NCBI RefSeq assembly: GCF_018130145.1
Contig: NZ_JAFCMB010000001.1
Coordinates: 62,001 to 126,000 of the forward strand
Source: Bradyrhizobium sp. AUGA SZCCT0176
GTDB taxonomy: Bacteria; Pseudomonadota; Alphaproteobacteria; Rhizobiales; Xanthobacteraceae
Length of the DNA stretch: 64,000 nt
Direction: 5' to 3'
Part shown: piece after piece, positions 36,662-46,666 of the stretch
Position numbering within the stretch: position 1 is the first letter of the stretch
How the letters are laid out: the number at the start of each line of letters is the position of its first letter
The notes under the pieces: model-generated
Told to the model about the DNA's origin: nothing
The model's input: the letters and a program-made list of their open reading frames with translations, nothing else
Database searches by the model: none
Program-made: the position numbers and the translations under genes

Positions 36662-37315
36662 ATGACAGCATTTCCGCAACATCTGCTCGACGGCTACCGG
36701 ACCTTCACCTCGCAGCGGCTGCCTACAGAACAGTCACGCTACCGGGAACTGTCCGAGCGTGGCCAGTCGCCCGCGGTGATGGTGATCGGCTGCTGCGATT
36801 CCCGCGTTTCGCCGGAGGTCATTTTCGACGCCGGCCCGGGCGAACTGTTCGTGGTCCGCAACGTGGCCAATCTGGTGCCGGTCTATCAGCCCGACGGCGG
36901 CGCCCACGGCGTATCCGCGGCGCTGGAATACGCGGTAAATGTTTTGCGCATCAAGCACGTCGTGGTGCTCGGCCATGCGCAATGTGGCGGCATCCGCGCC
37001 TTCATCGACAAAATCGAACCCCTGTCGCCCGGCGATTTCATCGGGCGATGGATGCAGATGTTCATCAAGCCGGGCGAAGTCGTCGAGCAGCGTGACCGCG
37101 AGTCGATGCAGGAGTTTACGGTGCGGATCGAGAAGGCGGCGGTGTTTCGCAGCCTCGAGAATCTAATGACGTTTCCGTTCGTCCGCACCTTGGTCGAACG
37201 CGGCGAGATGAGTTTGCACGGCGCCTATTTCGGCGTCGCGGAAGGCTCCCTGTTCGTGCTCGATCCGGCGGCAAAGGAATTCCACGCCGTCAGCGAGATG
37301 CAGGGCAGCATCTAA
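36662..37315 (+). CDS. beta-class carbonic anhydrase
   Basis: The 217-residue enzyme has the beta-CA zinc ligands Cys44 (C44-C-D46-S-R48), His105 and Cys108 (VVLGHAQCGG). It catalyses CO2/bicarbonate interconversion. No leader or membrane segment is present. It is divergent from the CitE-like gene and convergent with asd, separated by a small terminator-like palindrome. Confidence 0.94.
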   Translation: MTAFPQHLLDGYRTFTSQRLPTEQSRYRELSERGQSPAVMVIGCCDSRVSPEVIFDAGPGELFVVRNVANLVPVYQPDGGAHGVSAALEYAVNVLRIKHVVVLGHAQCGGIRAFIDKIEPLSPGDFIGRWMQMFIKPGEVVEQRDRESMQEFTVRIEKAAVFRSLENLMTFPFVRTLVERGEMSLHGAYFGVAEGSLFVLDPAAKEFHAVSEMQGSI

Positions 37316-37330
37316 AGGCTACGCGGCCTT

Positions 37331-37334
<4 letters not shown>
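37313..37334. terminator. short palindrome between convergent genes
   Basis: TAAAGGC and GCCTTTTA form a small stem around TACGCG, with T residues on the right. The stop codon of the carbonic anhydrase gene is inside the left arm. Confidence 0.5.
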
Positions 37335-38365
<1,031 letters not shown>

Positions 38366-38431
38366 CGTTCACTCTCCGACGAAAAATGCCGTCCCCCCGC
38401 CCGCGGCGGAAAGGGAAGAGGCAGCGCTTCT

Positions 38432-39331
38432 ATGCGAGAAACACCCTCAGTACAACGTTTGCAAGAACGTTTGACCGTTGCGTTTGGGCGTTTGATGCAG
38501 TCCTTTTCGGCCGAACCGGCCAAGTCCCATTATACGGCGAGAATCCATCCGGCGCTGACCAGCTTTGCGGACGAGGTCTGCGGTACGCTGGCACGGCTGG
38601 TTGCGTATGTAGTGACCCTGGCCCTGCTCGCCATGGGCGGCATGGCGCTGTGGGAACAATTGCCCGATGCCGCGGCGATGGCCCCCTCGTCCAGAGACGC
38701 CTTATTGAAGGACGCCTCATTGAAGGGCGCCTGGAGCCTGGTCGACCGCTCGTCGCGCGCTTTTGCCGTCAGCCAGTTTGATCCGCACGACAAAACAGAG
38801 GCTTACGAGATTTTTCGGCACCCGAAGGGCGGCCGCCGGGACGTCTTCCAGTGGCGCGGCGCTGACAAAAGGCCGGTCGCCGAACTTGAGATCTATCGCC
38901 CGGGCGGCGAACTCGGCCTTGCCGGCCCCGCGATCGCGGAGATCGCTGCCCGAATGGACCCGGGCGGCCTGCGCGAGCTGGAGGCCGCGGGGCTGATCGA
39001 CAGCAAGTTCGGTACCGTGACCCTGCTGCGCCTGATCAGCGGCGCCGAGGCGGCCCGCGGCTGCCTCGGATTCATGAAGCGCGTCAGCGACTCCCATTTC
39101 CGTATCTCCGGCTGGTCGTGCCAGGGCGACAATCTGCCGGCCCGCCGCGCCGCGATCTCCTGCATGCTGAACCGGCTGACCCTGCTGAGCACCGGAAACG
39201 ACCCCAAACTGGCGGAAATATTCGCCCGCGCCGAACTCAGGCGCGCGGACTGCGCGACATCAGCCGCGCCGTCCCTGTCGGCAGATTGGCTGACTGGCCG
39301 AGACAACCCGCAATTGCGCGGCGCCTTCTAA
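38432..39331 (+). CDS. hypothetical membrane-anchored protein
   Basis: The 299-residue protein has a 50-residue cytoplasmic N-terminus, one membrane helix at about 57-76 (LVAYVVTLALLAMGGMALW), and a 220-residue periplasmic domain. The periplasmic part contains several Cys (GCLGFMK, GWSCQGD, ISCML, ADCATS). A short repeat (LLKDASLKGAW) arose from a small DNA duplication at 38703-38728. I do not recognise a family. It may start at 38432 or at the ATG at 38498. It is divergent from asd and has no clear operon partner. Confidence 0.75.
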   Translation: MRETPSVQRLQERLTVAFGRLMQSFSAEPAKSHYTARIHPALTSFADEVCGTLARLVAYVVTLALLAMGGMALWEQLPDAAAMAPSSRDALLKDASLKGAWSLVDRSSRAFAVSQFDPHDKTEAYEIFRHPKGGRRDVFQWRGADKRPVAELEIYRPGGELGLAGPAIAEIAARMDPGGLRELEAAGLIDSKFGTVTLLRLISGAEAARGCLGFMKRVSDSHFRISGWSCQGDNLPARRAAISCMLNRLTLLSTGNDPKLAEIFARAELRRADCATSAAPSLSADWLTGRDNPQLRGAF

Positions 39332-39503
39332 TTGCCATACCGCGCCAAGATACTGGTTTTCATGAAACTTTTTCGCCAGTGCCGGCATTATTGTGGTCCG
39401 GTGTGGCGCAATTGACCTAGTGACGCCCACCCTGCCGCGGCTACAATGAGCGCCAACCCGATTTGGTGATCGGCCCCAACGGGCTGACAATGACGAGGAT
39501 GCG

Positions 39504-39884
39504 ATGACCCCTAAATTCCCTGCTGCGAGCAAGCTCGTGGTGATGCTTGCTGCAGCCGCCCTCGTTGCGGTCGCCACGACCGAAGCCAGCGCCCAGTCCA
39601 GGGCTCAATACGACAAGGACGGGCGCCCTTATTACGGACGCAGTGGCCCCAACCGGGTCTACCAGCAGGGTCCGAACACCCGCGTTTACGTCACGACGCG
39701 CTCCTGGCTCGACGCCGGCACTGAAGTTTTGCCGGGCGACCGCAAATTCCAGGATTACGCGTTTCCGCCGGATCTCGGCTACCCGTCATTCGCGCGCGAA
39801 AATCTCAATCGCCCGATCGACCGTCAGCCGCTCAACCCGCCGTCGGACATGGGCGGCTATCCGCAGCGCTTCCCGCTGTATTGA
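39504..39884 (+). CDS. small secreted protein, Tyr/Pro/Arg-rich
   Basis: The 126-residue protein has a signal peptide ending near ASA-Q (residue 31) and a mature region rich in Tyr, Pro, Arg and Gly, with GPNTRVYVTTRSWLDAGTEVLPGDRKFQDYAFPPDLGYP and a final RFPLY. No cysteines. It resembles uncharacterised periplasmic proteins of Nitrobacteraceae in style. No function can be assigned. Confidence 0.75.
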   Translation: MTPKFPAASKLVVMLAAAALVAVATTEASAQSRAQYDKDGRPYYGRSGPNRVYQQGPNTRVYVTTRSWLDAGTEVLPGDRKFQDYAFPPDLGYPSFARENLNRPIDRQPLNPPSDMGGYPQRFPLY

Positions 39885-39906
39885 GCTATTGAGCTAAACC
39901 AACGGT

Positions 39907-40030
39907 GTCGTCCCGGTCTTGAGCCGGGACCCATACGCCGCGGCCCATCGATCTAGACAGGCTGTTCGACGGCTTTCTTCGCCATCATAACCGACGGTGG
40001 TTATGGGTCCCGGCTCAAGGCCGGGACGAC
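39907..40030. repeat. inverted repeat with GTCGTCCCGG arms
   Basis: The left GTCGTCCCGGTCTTGAGCC faces the right GGCTCAAGGCCGGGACGAC. An inner CCCATA/TATGGG pair continues the stem. Same family as 60548-60688, and related to the CTGCG-type pair at 22109-22230. Confidence 0.8.
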
Positions 40031-40050
40031 CACGTGGAGAGTCCTTCGGC

Positions 40051-41163
40051 TTACGCGTGCAGCTTCTGCAATTCCTTCAAAATCGCATCGCCCATCTGCG
40101 TGGTGCTGGCCGCCGTCGTTCCCTCGGACTTGATATCCGCGGTGCGCAGGCCGCTGGCGAGCACGGCGGCGATCGCCGCATCGACCTTGTCGGCAAGCGC
40201 GCCCATGTCGAACGAATAGCGCAGCGCCATGCCGAACGAGGAAATCATCGCGATCGGATTGGCGAGGCCTTTTCCGGCAATATCGGGCGCCGAGCCATGC
40301 ACCGGCTCGAACAGCGAGCGGCGCTTCTTGGTCTTGGCGTCGATCTCGCCGAGCGAAGCCGAGGGCAGCATGCCGAGCGAGCCCGTCAGCATCGCCGCGA
40401 TATCGGAGAGCATGTCGCCGAACAGATTGTCCGTCACGATGACGTCGAACGCCTTGGGCGCCTTGACCAGGTTCATGCCGCCGGAATCGGCGAGCTGATG
40501 CTCCAGCGTCACGTCCTTGTATTCGCGGGCGTGCACCTGCGTCACCACCTCGTTCCAGAGCACGCCTGACTTCATGACGTTGCGCTTTTCCATCGAGGTC
40601 AGCTTGTTGCGGCGTTTCCGCGCGAGATCGAAGGCGACCCGGGCGATGCGCTCGATCTCGTAGGTGTCATAGACCTGGGTGTCGACGGCACGCTTCTGGC
40701 CGTTGCCGAGATCGGTGATGGTCTTCGGCTCACCGAAATAGACGCCGCCGGTCAGCTCGCGCACGATCATGATGTCGAGGCCTTCGACGATCTCGCGCTT
40801 CAGGCTCGAGGCGTCCGCCAGCGCCGGATAACACACCGCCGGGCGCAGATTGGCGAACAGGCCGAGATCCTTGCGCAGCCGCAACAGGCCGGCCTCGGGC
40901 CGTACGTCATAAGGCACAGCGTCCCATTTCGGACCGCCGACCGCGCCGAAGATCACGGCATCGGCCGCCGTCGCCAGCGCCATGGTTGCATCCGTAATGC
41001 TTTGCTTGCTGGCGTCATAGGCGGAACCGCCGACCAGCCCCTGCTCGGTCTCGAAACGGGCAATGCCTTGCGCGTTGAGCCAGTCGATCAGGCGTTGCAC
41101 CTCCCCCATCACTTCGGGGCCGATGCCGTCGCCGGGGAGAAGCAGCAGTTTATGGGTCGCCAT
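40051..41163 (-). CDS. leuB: 3-isopropylmalate dehydrogenase
   Basis: The 370-residue enzyme has [11 protein letters not shown] at the start, LFANLRP, the substrate loop ELTGGVYFG, and the nicotinamide/metal-binding [19 protein letters not shown]. It oxidises 3-isopropylmalate with NAD in leucine synthesis. It lies 5.7 kb from leuD and on the opposite strand, so it is not in a leu operon. Confidence 0.97.
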   Translation of the reverse strand: MATHKLLLLPGDGIGPEVMGEVQRLIDWLNAQGIARFETEQGLVGGSAYDASKQSITDATMALATAADAVIFGAVGGPKWDAVPYDVRPEAGLLRLRKDLGLFANLRPAVCYPALADASSLKREIVEGLDIMIVRELTGGVYFGEPKTITDLGNGQKRAVDTQVYDTYEIERIARVAFDLARKRRNKLTSMEKRNVMKSGVLWNEVVTQVHAREYKDVTLEHQLADSGGMNLVKAPKAFDVIVTDNLFGDMLSDIAAMLTGSLGMLPSASLGEIDAKTKKRRSLFEPVHGSAPDIAGKGLANPIAMISSFGMALRYSFDMGALADKVDAAIAAVLASGLRTADIKSEGTTAASTTQMGDAILKELQKLHA

Positions 41164-41190
41164 GATCAGTTACCTCGGAGCTTGTTTGAT

Positions 41191-41302
41191 CGTCATCGCC
41201 GGGCGTAGCCGTCTGAAGGACGGCGTCGCTTCCGCTCGCCTCTGCCCGGCAATCCATCTTTTTTGAAGACGATGGATGCCCGGGTCGAGCCCGGGCATGA
41301 CA
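41191..41302. repeat. intergenic repeat with GTCTGAAGGACGGC element
   Basis: The left end CGTCATCGCCGGGC is matched by a GCCCGGGCATGACA right end. The inner AGCCGTCTGAAGGACGGCGTCGCTT segment is nearly the same as in 58366-58426. It fills the gap between the divergent leuB and DMT transporter genes, so it sits close to both promoters. Confidence 0.75.
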
Positions 41303-41411
41303 GGCGGAGGAATTCCGCGGGAGTGCTAAAGCGCCCGGGGCGGATTGGCAAGGCGGCTTGGACAGGCCACAAAGGCAGATAAGCCCGCCCCAAGACGGAC
41401 ATCTCGACCTC

Positions 41412-42275
41412 ATGACCCCAGCCATCCTGTTCGCCTTCGCCTCGGCCAGCCTGCTGGGTGCGGGCGTCGTGACGGCGCAATTCGGGCTGCGAACGGTCGA
41501 GCCGCTGTCCGGGGCCGCGATCAGCGTGCCCTCGTTCACGCTGTTGTTCCTGCTGGTCTCGCCCCTGCTGCTGGCCGGCGAGCCCGTGGTCTGGCGGGCC
41601 CTGCCGATCTTCGCCGCGATCGGGCTGGTATTTCCGGCCATGCTGACCCTGCTGACCTTTGCCTCCAACAGTGCGCTGGGCCCGGTCGTCACCTCGACGC
41701 TCGGCAATCTGGCGCCGCTGTTCGCGGTCGCGCTCGCCGTCGTCCTCCTGCATGAGCCGCTCCACCAGCTGCAATTCGCCGGCCTCGTGATCGCGGTCGC
41801 CGGCGCCGTGATCATCACCGTCACCCGCCCCCGCGATCTCGGCGACTGGCGAAGCTGGGCCCTGCTGCTGCCGCTCGCCAGCGCCTTGCTGCGCGGCGTG
41901 GTGCCGCCGATCGTCAAGCTTGGGCTCGAAATCTGGCCGAGTCCGCTCTGGGCCTGCCTGATCGGCTATGTCGTATCGTCCTTCGTGGTGCTGACCGTGC
42001 AGCGCGTCCGCAAGGGGAGCATCGTCGTGGCAGCGCCTTGGCCGGGCCGGTTCTGGTTCGCCATCACCGGCATCTGCAACGGCCTCAGCCTGCTGTCGCT
42101 GTTCGCCGCCTTACGCAACGGCCCGATCACGCTGGTCGCACCTGTCGCCGCGATCTATCCGCTCGTCACCCTGCTGCTCAGCGCGATGGTGCTGCACCAT
42201 GTACGGATCACACCGCGCATCGTCGCCGGCGCGGTGCTGACGGTTGCCGGCGTGGCGCTGGTGCTGATCGGCTGA
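41412..42275 (+). CDS. DMT superfamily transporter (EamA type)
   Basis: The 287-residue protein has ten hydrophobic helices in two EamA-like halves (about 1-140 and 150-287), with PRDLGDW between. Such proteins move small metabolites, often by proton-coupled export. Substrate unknown. The ATG at 41412 opens the first helix; an in-frame start at 41358 would add a polar tail. An MFS gene follows 89 bases on. Confidence 0.88.
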   Translation: MTPAILFAFASASLLGAGVVTAQFGLRTVEPLSGAAISVPSFTLLFLLVSPLLLAGEPVVWRALPIFAAIGLVFPAMLTLLTFASNSALGPVVTSTLGNLAPLFAVALAVVLLHEPLHQLQFAGLVIAVAGAVIITVTRPRDLGDWRSWALLLPLASALLRGVVPPIVKLGLEIWPSPLWACLIGYVVSSFVVLTVQRVRKGSIVVAAPWPGRFWFAITGICNGLSLLSLFAALRNGPITLVAPVAAIYPLVTLLLSAMVLHHVRITPRIVAGAVLTVAGVALVLIG

Positions 42276-42364
42276 TGTTGCGTAAACGGCACGACACCAT
42301 TGCTCCCTGCGCGGCTGTGCAACGGTCGCCCGGCCTGCCAGAATGACCGTTGCCGGAGATTTTT

Positions 42365-43555
42365 GTGAGAGCCCCTAACCCTCCCCCGTCCTACGCGCAT
42401 CCCGCGTGGTTGATCCTCATCGTGTCGCTTGCGCCGACGATCGGTCTTGGAATCGGCCGCTTCGCCTATGCCCTGGTGCTTCCGGACATGCGCGACGCGC
42501 TGGGCTGGTCCTATTCCGCGGCCGGCTTCATGAACACGATCAACGCCGTCGGCTATCTCGCGGGCGCGCTGCTCGCCTCGCGCATGATCCGGCGGTTCGG
42601 GCTGACGCGAACGGTGCGCTGGGGAACGCTGGCCGCCGTCATCTCGCTGGCGCTCTGCGCCGTCTCCGGCAATTTTTTCGTGCTGAGCTTTGCCCGGTTG
42701 CTGGCGGGCATCGGCGCCGCGGGCGGATTTGTCGGCGGCGCGGCGCTGGCCGCCACGATCGCGCAGACGCGGCCCGATCGCGCCAATTTCCTGCTCAGCC
42801 TGTTTTACGCCGGGCCCGGGCTCGGCATCCTCGCGTCGGGACTGATCGCGCCGTTCGTGCTGCAAGGTTTTGGACCGGGATCGTGGTGGATCGTGTGGTG
42901 GGCGATGACGCTGCTCTCTGTCGCGTTGATCGTGCCGCTGCTGCTGGCGCCGCTCGGTGGTGGCGCTGAGATCGACAGCGCGGCGCCGGCCAGATTCTCG
43001 GTGGGGCCGGTGCTGGCCTATCTGCTCGGCTACTTCCTGTTCGGCGCCGGCTACATCGCCTACATGACCTTCATGATCGCCTATGTCCGCGATGGCGGCG
43101 GCGGCGCTGCGGCGCAGAGCCTGTTCTGGAGCCTGATCGGGATCAGTGCGTTCGCAACGCCCTGGGTATGGCGGCGGGTGCTGGCGCTGGATCGCGGCGG
43201 CCTCAGCACCGCGATCATCCTCGGCGTCAACGCGATCGGTGCGGCGCTGCCGATCTTCGGGCACTCGCCGCTGTTGCTGGCGATCTCGGCGCTGGTGTTC
43301 GGCGTCGCGTTCTTCGCGGTGGTCGGATCGACCACCGCCTTCGTGCGCTTCAACTATCCGCCGTCGGCCTGGCCTATGGGGATCGCGGCGATGACCATTT
43401 CGTTCGGCATCGGCCAGACGCTGGGGCCGATCGTGGTCGGCGCGATCACCGACGCGGTGGGCAGTCTTTCGTTTGCGCTCAACGTTTCCGCGGCGATGCT
43501 GGCGACCGGCGCGGTTTTGTGCGCGTTTCAGAAGCGGCTGAAGACGACTGCGTAG
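42365..43555 (+). CDS. MFS transporter (YbfB/YjiJ type)
   Basis: The 396-residue protein has 12 hydrophobic helices and the family features LAPTIGLGIGRFAYALVLPDMRDALGWSYSAAGFMNTINAVGYLAGAL. A GTG start at 42365 is favoured by CCGGAG seven bases upstream; a TTG at 42350 is in frame but lies before the Shine-Dalgarno. Substrate unknown. Its TAG stop is the first part of a palindrome at 43552-43588. Confidence 0.88.
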   Translation: MRAPNPPPSYAHPAWLILIVSLAPTIGLGIGRFAYALVLPDMRDALGWSYSAAGFMNTINAVGYLAGALLASRMIRRFGLTRTVRWGTLAAVISLALCAVSGNFFVLSFARLLAGIGAAGGFVGGAALAATIAQTRPDRANFLLSLFYAGPGLGILASGLIAPFVLQGFGPGSWWIVWWAMTLLSVALIVPLLLAPLGGGAEIDSAAPARFSVGPVLAYLLGYFLFGAGYIAYMTFMIAYVRDGGGGAAAQSLFWSLIGISAFATPWVWRRVLALDRGGLSTAIILGVNAIGAALPIFGHSPLLLAISALVFGVAFFAVVGSTTAFVRFNYPPSAWPMGIAAMTISFGIGQTLGPIVVGAITDAVGSLSFALNVSAAMLATGAVLCAFQKRLKTTA

Positions 43556-43588
43556 GGTGGGTGGAGCGCAGCGATACCCACCCTACGA
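43552..43588. repeat. short inverted repeat, GTAGGGTGGGT type
   Basis: GTAGGGTGGGT and ACCCACCCTAC are perfect complements around a 14-base loop. The left arm includes the stop codon of the MFS gene. It lies between convergent genes and may terminate both. Confidence 0.8.
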
Positions 43589-43593
43589 AGCGA

Positions 43594-44379
43594 TCAACTC
43601 CCGCTGAACGAATTATATCCCTGGTCTTCCCAGAAGCCGCCCTTGTAATCGTTGGTGACTTCCATCGAGAGCACGTATTTCGGATTCTTGAAGCCGAGCT
43701 TTGTCGGCACGCGAATCTTCATCGGAAAGCCATAGGCGCGCGGCAGGATCTCGTCGCCGAACTTGAACGTCATCTGGGTCTGCGCATGCAGCGCGCTGCG
43801 CATGTCGAGCGGCGAATTGTAGCCGTCCTTGTCGGCGCACTGGAACCAGACATATTTGGCGCGGGTGTCGGCACCGACGATTTTCAGGAAATCGCGCAGC
43901 GGCGTGCCGGTCCAGCTGCCGATCGCGCTCCAGCCCTCGACGCAGATATGGCGCGTGACCTGTTTGACCTGCGGCAGCTTGTACAGTTCCTCGAGCGTCC
44001 ACGACTTCTTGTTCTCGACCAGGCCCCGCACCTCGAGCTTCCAGTCCTTGGCCTCGATCTCGGGGGCCTCGTCGAGGCTGTAATAGGCGTTGAACGGGAA
44101 CGGCTTGGTGATCGCGCTTTCCGGGAAGGTCGGCGCCATCGCATCGGGATTGAACATCCAGGCCTGCACGCCGTCATTGAATTTCGAGACCTGCTTCAGC
44201 ATTTCCTCGGCCGAAAAACTGTCCGTTACGTCGCAGCCGGTGAGCAGCGTCAGCGCGCCGAGGCTGGCGCCGCCGGAGATGAAGCGCCGGCGCGTCAGGT
44301 CCGGCATGGTCTTGACGGCATCCTTGAGCAGCAGGCTCTTGTCGACGCCGGGAATCAGAAGGTTGCGCAAGCGGCCCAT
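43594..44379 (-). CDS. YedY/MsrP-like molybdopterin oxidoreductase
   Basis: The 261-residue protein has a Tat motif R-R-R-F at 30-33, a hydrophobic segment and LLTGC at 45-49. It is thus a Tat substrate and possibly a lipoprotein on Cys49. The catalytic domain shows the sulfite-oxidase-family fold with HICVEGWSAIGSWTGTPL; Cys146 is the expected Mo ligand. MsrP (YedYZ) reduces methionine sulfoxide in the periplasm. This protein is shorter than E. coli MsrP, and its partner is a four-helix cytochrome b and not a typical MsrQ. The real substrate is therefore uncertain. It overlaps no gene and follows the cytochrome gene by 18 bases. Confidence 0.82.
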   Translation of the reverse strand: MGRLRNLLIPGVDKSLLLKDAVKTMPDLTRRRFISGGASLGALTLLTGCDVTDSFSAEEMLKQVSKFNDGVQAWMFNPDAMAPTFPESAITKPFPFNAYYSLDEAPEIEAKDWKLEVRGLVENKKSWTLEELYKLPQVKQVTRHICVEGWSAIGSWTGTPLRDFLKIVGADTRAKYVWFQCADKDGYNSPLDMRSALHAQTQMTFKFGDEILPRAYGFPMKIRVPTKLGFKNPKYVLSMEVTNDYKGGFWEDQGYNSFSGS

Positions 44380-44397
44380 AATATCCTCCCAGTATGC

Positions 44398-45045
44398 TCA
44401 GCGGCCGACAATCATCGCGCGCAGGCTCTTCGGCACCAGCAGTGCAAGCACGACATGCACCACCATGAAGGCGACGATCGCGGCCATGCAGAAGAAGTGG
44501 ACGTAACGGGCGGCCTCGTAGCCGCCGAACATTGCCGTCAGATATTGCAGCTGCACCGGCTTCCAGATCGCCAGACCCGACAGCACGATCACGATGCCGA
44601 CCACGATGATGCCGGCATAGAGCAGCTTCTGCACGTAATTGTACTTGGTCAGATCCTCATGCGACAGCTTGCCGGTCAGCGCCGCCTTGGTATCGGCAAG
44701 CACGCCCTCCCGCGTGATCGGCAGCAGCTTCTTGCGGAAGCGGCCGGTGGCGAGCCCCAAAGCGAGGTAGATCAGGCCGTTGACCATCAACAGCCACATC
44801 GCGGCAAAATGCCAGAGCAGCCCGCCGCCGAGCCAGCCGCCCAGCGTGATGCTGCTCGAGAAGGTGAAACCGAACAACGGCGATGCGTTATAGATCTGCC
44901 ATCCCGACATGATCATCAGGACCATCGCAAAGGCATTGGTCCAGTGCAGCGCCCGTACCCAGGCCGGCTGAATGACCTTCGCTCGCGTCGCCTTGGCTGC
45001 TGCCTTGGTGCTGGCTTGCTCGTCGCTGGCTGCAATGCTCGACAT
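44398..45045 (-). CDS. cytochrome b561-type membrane subunit
   Basis: The 215-residue protein has four main membrane helices with paired histidines (ALHWTNAFAMVLMIMSGW, LLWHFAAMWLLMVNG, YVHFFCMAAIVAFMVVHVV), as in di-heme b-type cytochromes of the b561/hydrogenase group. It lies 18 bases upstream of the molybdoenzyme gene and probably feeds it electrons from quinol. An Ala/Lys/Thr-rich N-terminal extension precedes helix 1. Confidence 0.85.
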   Translation of the reverse strand: MSSIAASDEQASTKAAAKATRAKVIQPAWVRALHWTNAFAMVLMIMSGWQIYNASPLFGFTFSSSITLGGWLGGGLLWHFAAMWLLMVNGLIYLALGLATGRFRKKLLPITREGVLADTKAALTGKLSHEDLTKYNYVQKLLYAGIIVVGIVIVLSGLAIWKPVQLQYLTAMFGGYEAARYVHFFCMAAIVAFMVVHVVLALLVPKSLRAMIVGR

Positions 45046-45223
45046 GGCCTGTTCCGTCGTTGCAATTCGTTACCGGTTTATACGCCGGGAACCGGGGTTT
45101 CGTTACTGCCCTCGTGCGACCAGATCGACGCATGGGGCTCTTCGGGGTCACAAAAAAGCGAGCCGGGTCGCCCCGGCTCGCCCTTCCCCGCATCCTGTTG
45201 GACTAATCAGGAGCGCGCGGAGA

Positions 45224-45778
45224 TCACGAAGCCGGCATCAGCACGGTATCGACCACATGGATCACGCCGTTGGACTGGTTGACGTTCGAGATCGTGACCA
45301 TCGAGGTTCCACCCTTGGCGTCGACGATCCAGACCTTGCTGCCGTCGAGCTTCACCGTCAGCTGTTCGCCTTCGGCGGTCTTGAGCTTCATGCCGTCCTT
45401 GAGGTCGGCTGCGGCGAGCCTGCCGGGGACGACATGGTAGGTCAGGATCTTGGTCAGGGTCGCCTTGTTCTCAGGCTTCACCAGCGTGTCGACGGTGCCG
45501 GCCGGCAGCTTGCTGAAGGCGGCGTTGGTCGGCGCAAACACCGTGAACGGGCCTTTGCTTTCCAGGGTTTCGACCAGCCCGGCGGCCTTCACGGCGGCGA
45601 CCAGCGTGGTGTGGTCCTTGGAGTTGACGGCGTTCTGGACGATGTTCTTCGAGGGGAACATCGCGGCGCCGCCGACCATCACGGTCTTTTCTTCCGCGCT
45701 TGCCGGCGCTGACACGGTGGCGGTGAGCGCGAGCACGCTGAAGGCGGCGGCGGTCAGATAAGCGATACGGTTCGACAT
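45224..45778 (-). CDS. fasciclin domain protein, secreted
   Basis: The 184-residue protein has a signal peptide (to about SAPASA, residue 28) and one FAS1 domain. The domain contains NIVQNAVNSKDHTTLVAAVKAAGLVETLESKGPFTVFAPTNAAFSKLPAGTVDTLV, the H2 motif (TKILTYHVVPG), and a final VIHVVDTVLMP. FAS1 proteins mediate adhesion and, in rhizobia, have been linked to symbiosis (Nex18-type). The ATG at 45778 opens the signal peptide; an upstream in-frame extension is repeat-derived. Confidence 0.9.
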   Translation of the reverse strand: MSNRIAYLTAAAFSVLALTATVSAPASAEEKTVMVGGAAMFPSKNIVQNAVNSKDHTTLVAAVKAAGLVETLESKGPFTVFAPTNAAFSKLPAGTVDTLVKPENKATLTKILTYHVVPGRLAAADLKDGMKLKTAEGEQLTVKLDGSKVWIVDAKGGTSMVTISNVNQSNGVIHVVDTVLMPAS

Positions 45779-45958
45779 GGATCTTCTCCCGATGATTGAG
45801 GTCTCCGGCGGGGGGCCGCCGGTGCTGAGAACAACGACGCTGGTCGGTTGACCGTTTTCGCCGTCGTTGGCCGAGCTACGGGAGGTTTTTCGGGCAGTTT
45901 CGGCGGATAATTTATCGTGATGGCTGAAACTTTCGGGAGGGTGGTCCGTGGGGGAGTA

Positions 45959-45983
45959 GTCGTCCCGGCGAAGGCCGGGACGA
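45959..45983. repeat. GTCGTCCCGGC palindrome
   Basis: GTCGTCCCGGC and GCCGGGACGAC pair around GAAG-type loop bases. It directly abuts the longer repeat that follows, and the two may be one composite element. Confidence 0.7.
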
Positions 45984-46520
45984 CGCGGAAACAGTTTCGC
46001 ATTCTCGCGGCGCGATGCGCCCGAGGTTTTCAATTTCGTTCCGCCCCCGAAATCAGAGGGCGCAGGGAATGCCGGATGCGCGCTGCACCCGCGGTCTCGC
46101 GTGCGATTGTGCTAAAGAAGCTGCACACGAGCATACAGGGCAGCGGAGAACATCCGACATTCCCTGCGCAATGGCTTTACGGCTTATGACGCGCTCTCCC
46201 CGGTGAGACGGCCTCTATTGCCACCGTCGCCCCTCGGGGGCGTTAGCTCCCGAAAGGCTTGACGCCGTTACGGGCGCCAGGACCACACGCTTTTGCCGTA
46301 CGCATCAGCCGCGACCGTCAATCGCAACGTCAGCGTCCACCGCATCCCCGCCCCTCGTTGTGACGATGGCCAACGCCCCTCTGAGTGGGACGGGATGGCG
46401 ATAGATGCGCACTGATTTGGGTCGGATGACAACAAGAATATTTTTGATTTTCGGAACTTCTTGACTTGACATGATTTCTGCAAATCGGAATTGATTTGCC
46501 TGTCGGGTTACTTTGTCGCA
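45984..46520. repeat. long composite intergenic repeat
   Basis: The stretch begins ACGCGGAAACAGTTTCGCAT and includes GGCGCAGGGAATGCCGGATG, whose partner CATCCGACATTCCCTGCGC lies about 100 bases later, so the middle folds back. The right part ends near GATTTGCCTGTCGGGTTA. I recall very similar non-coding sequence recurring in Bradyrhizobium genomes (memory only). No gene is apparent. A genome self-comparison would show the copy number. Confidence 0.55.
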
Positions 46521-46536
46521 GCTACCATCTCCACAT

Positions 46537-46614
46537 CGTCATTGCGAGCGCAGCGAAGCAATCCATGATGCCGCGTTACGAGAGATGGATTGCTTCGCTT
46601 CGCCCGCAATGACG
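46537..46614. repeat. repeat with GCGAAGCAATCCAT arms
   Basis: CGTCATTGCGAGCGCAGCGAAGCAATCCAT faces ATGGATTGCTTCGCTTCGCCCGCAATGACG with a GCGTTACGAG-type loop. It is the second member of the family at 27433-27506. Confidence 0.85.
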
Positions 46615-46666
46615 ATCCCGTGCGGTGAAGGATGGGTGGGCCACCGCGTCGTACCGATGCCGCCCC

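Larger units (their letters stand above)
45779..46666. other. 888-base gene-free block, mostly repeat sequence
   Basis: It holds the fasciclin upstream region (45779-45950), a GTCGTCCCGGC palindrome, a long dispersed-repeat-like stretch (45984-46520), and a CAATCCAT-type palindrome (46537-46614). I see no convincing gene on either strand. Short frames inside have no starts or codon bias. Confidence 0.6.

Noticed and set aside
45917..46483. several 60-90 codon frames in the repeat block
   Set aside because: They are in repeat sequence and have no coding bias or conserved start. Such frames are often mis-annotated in this group.
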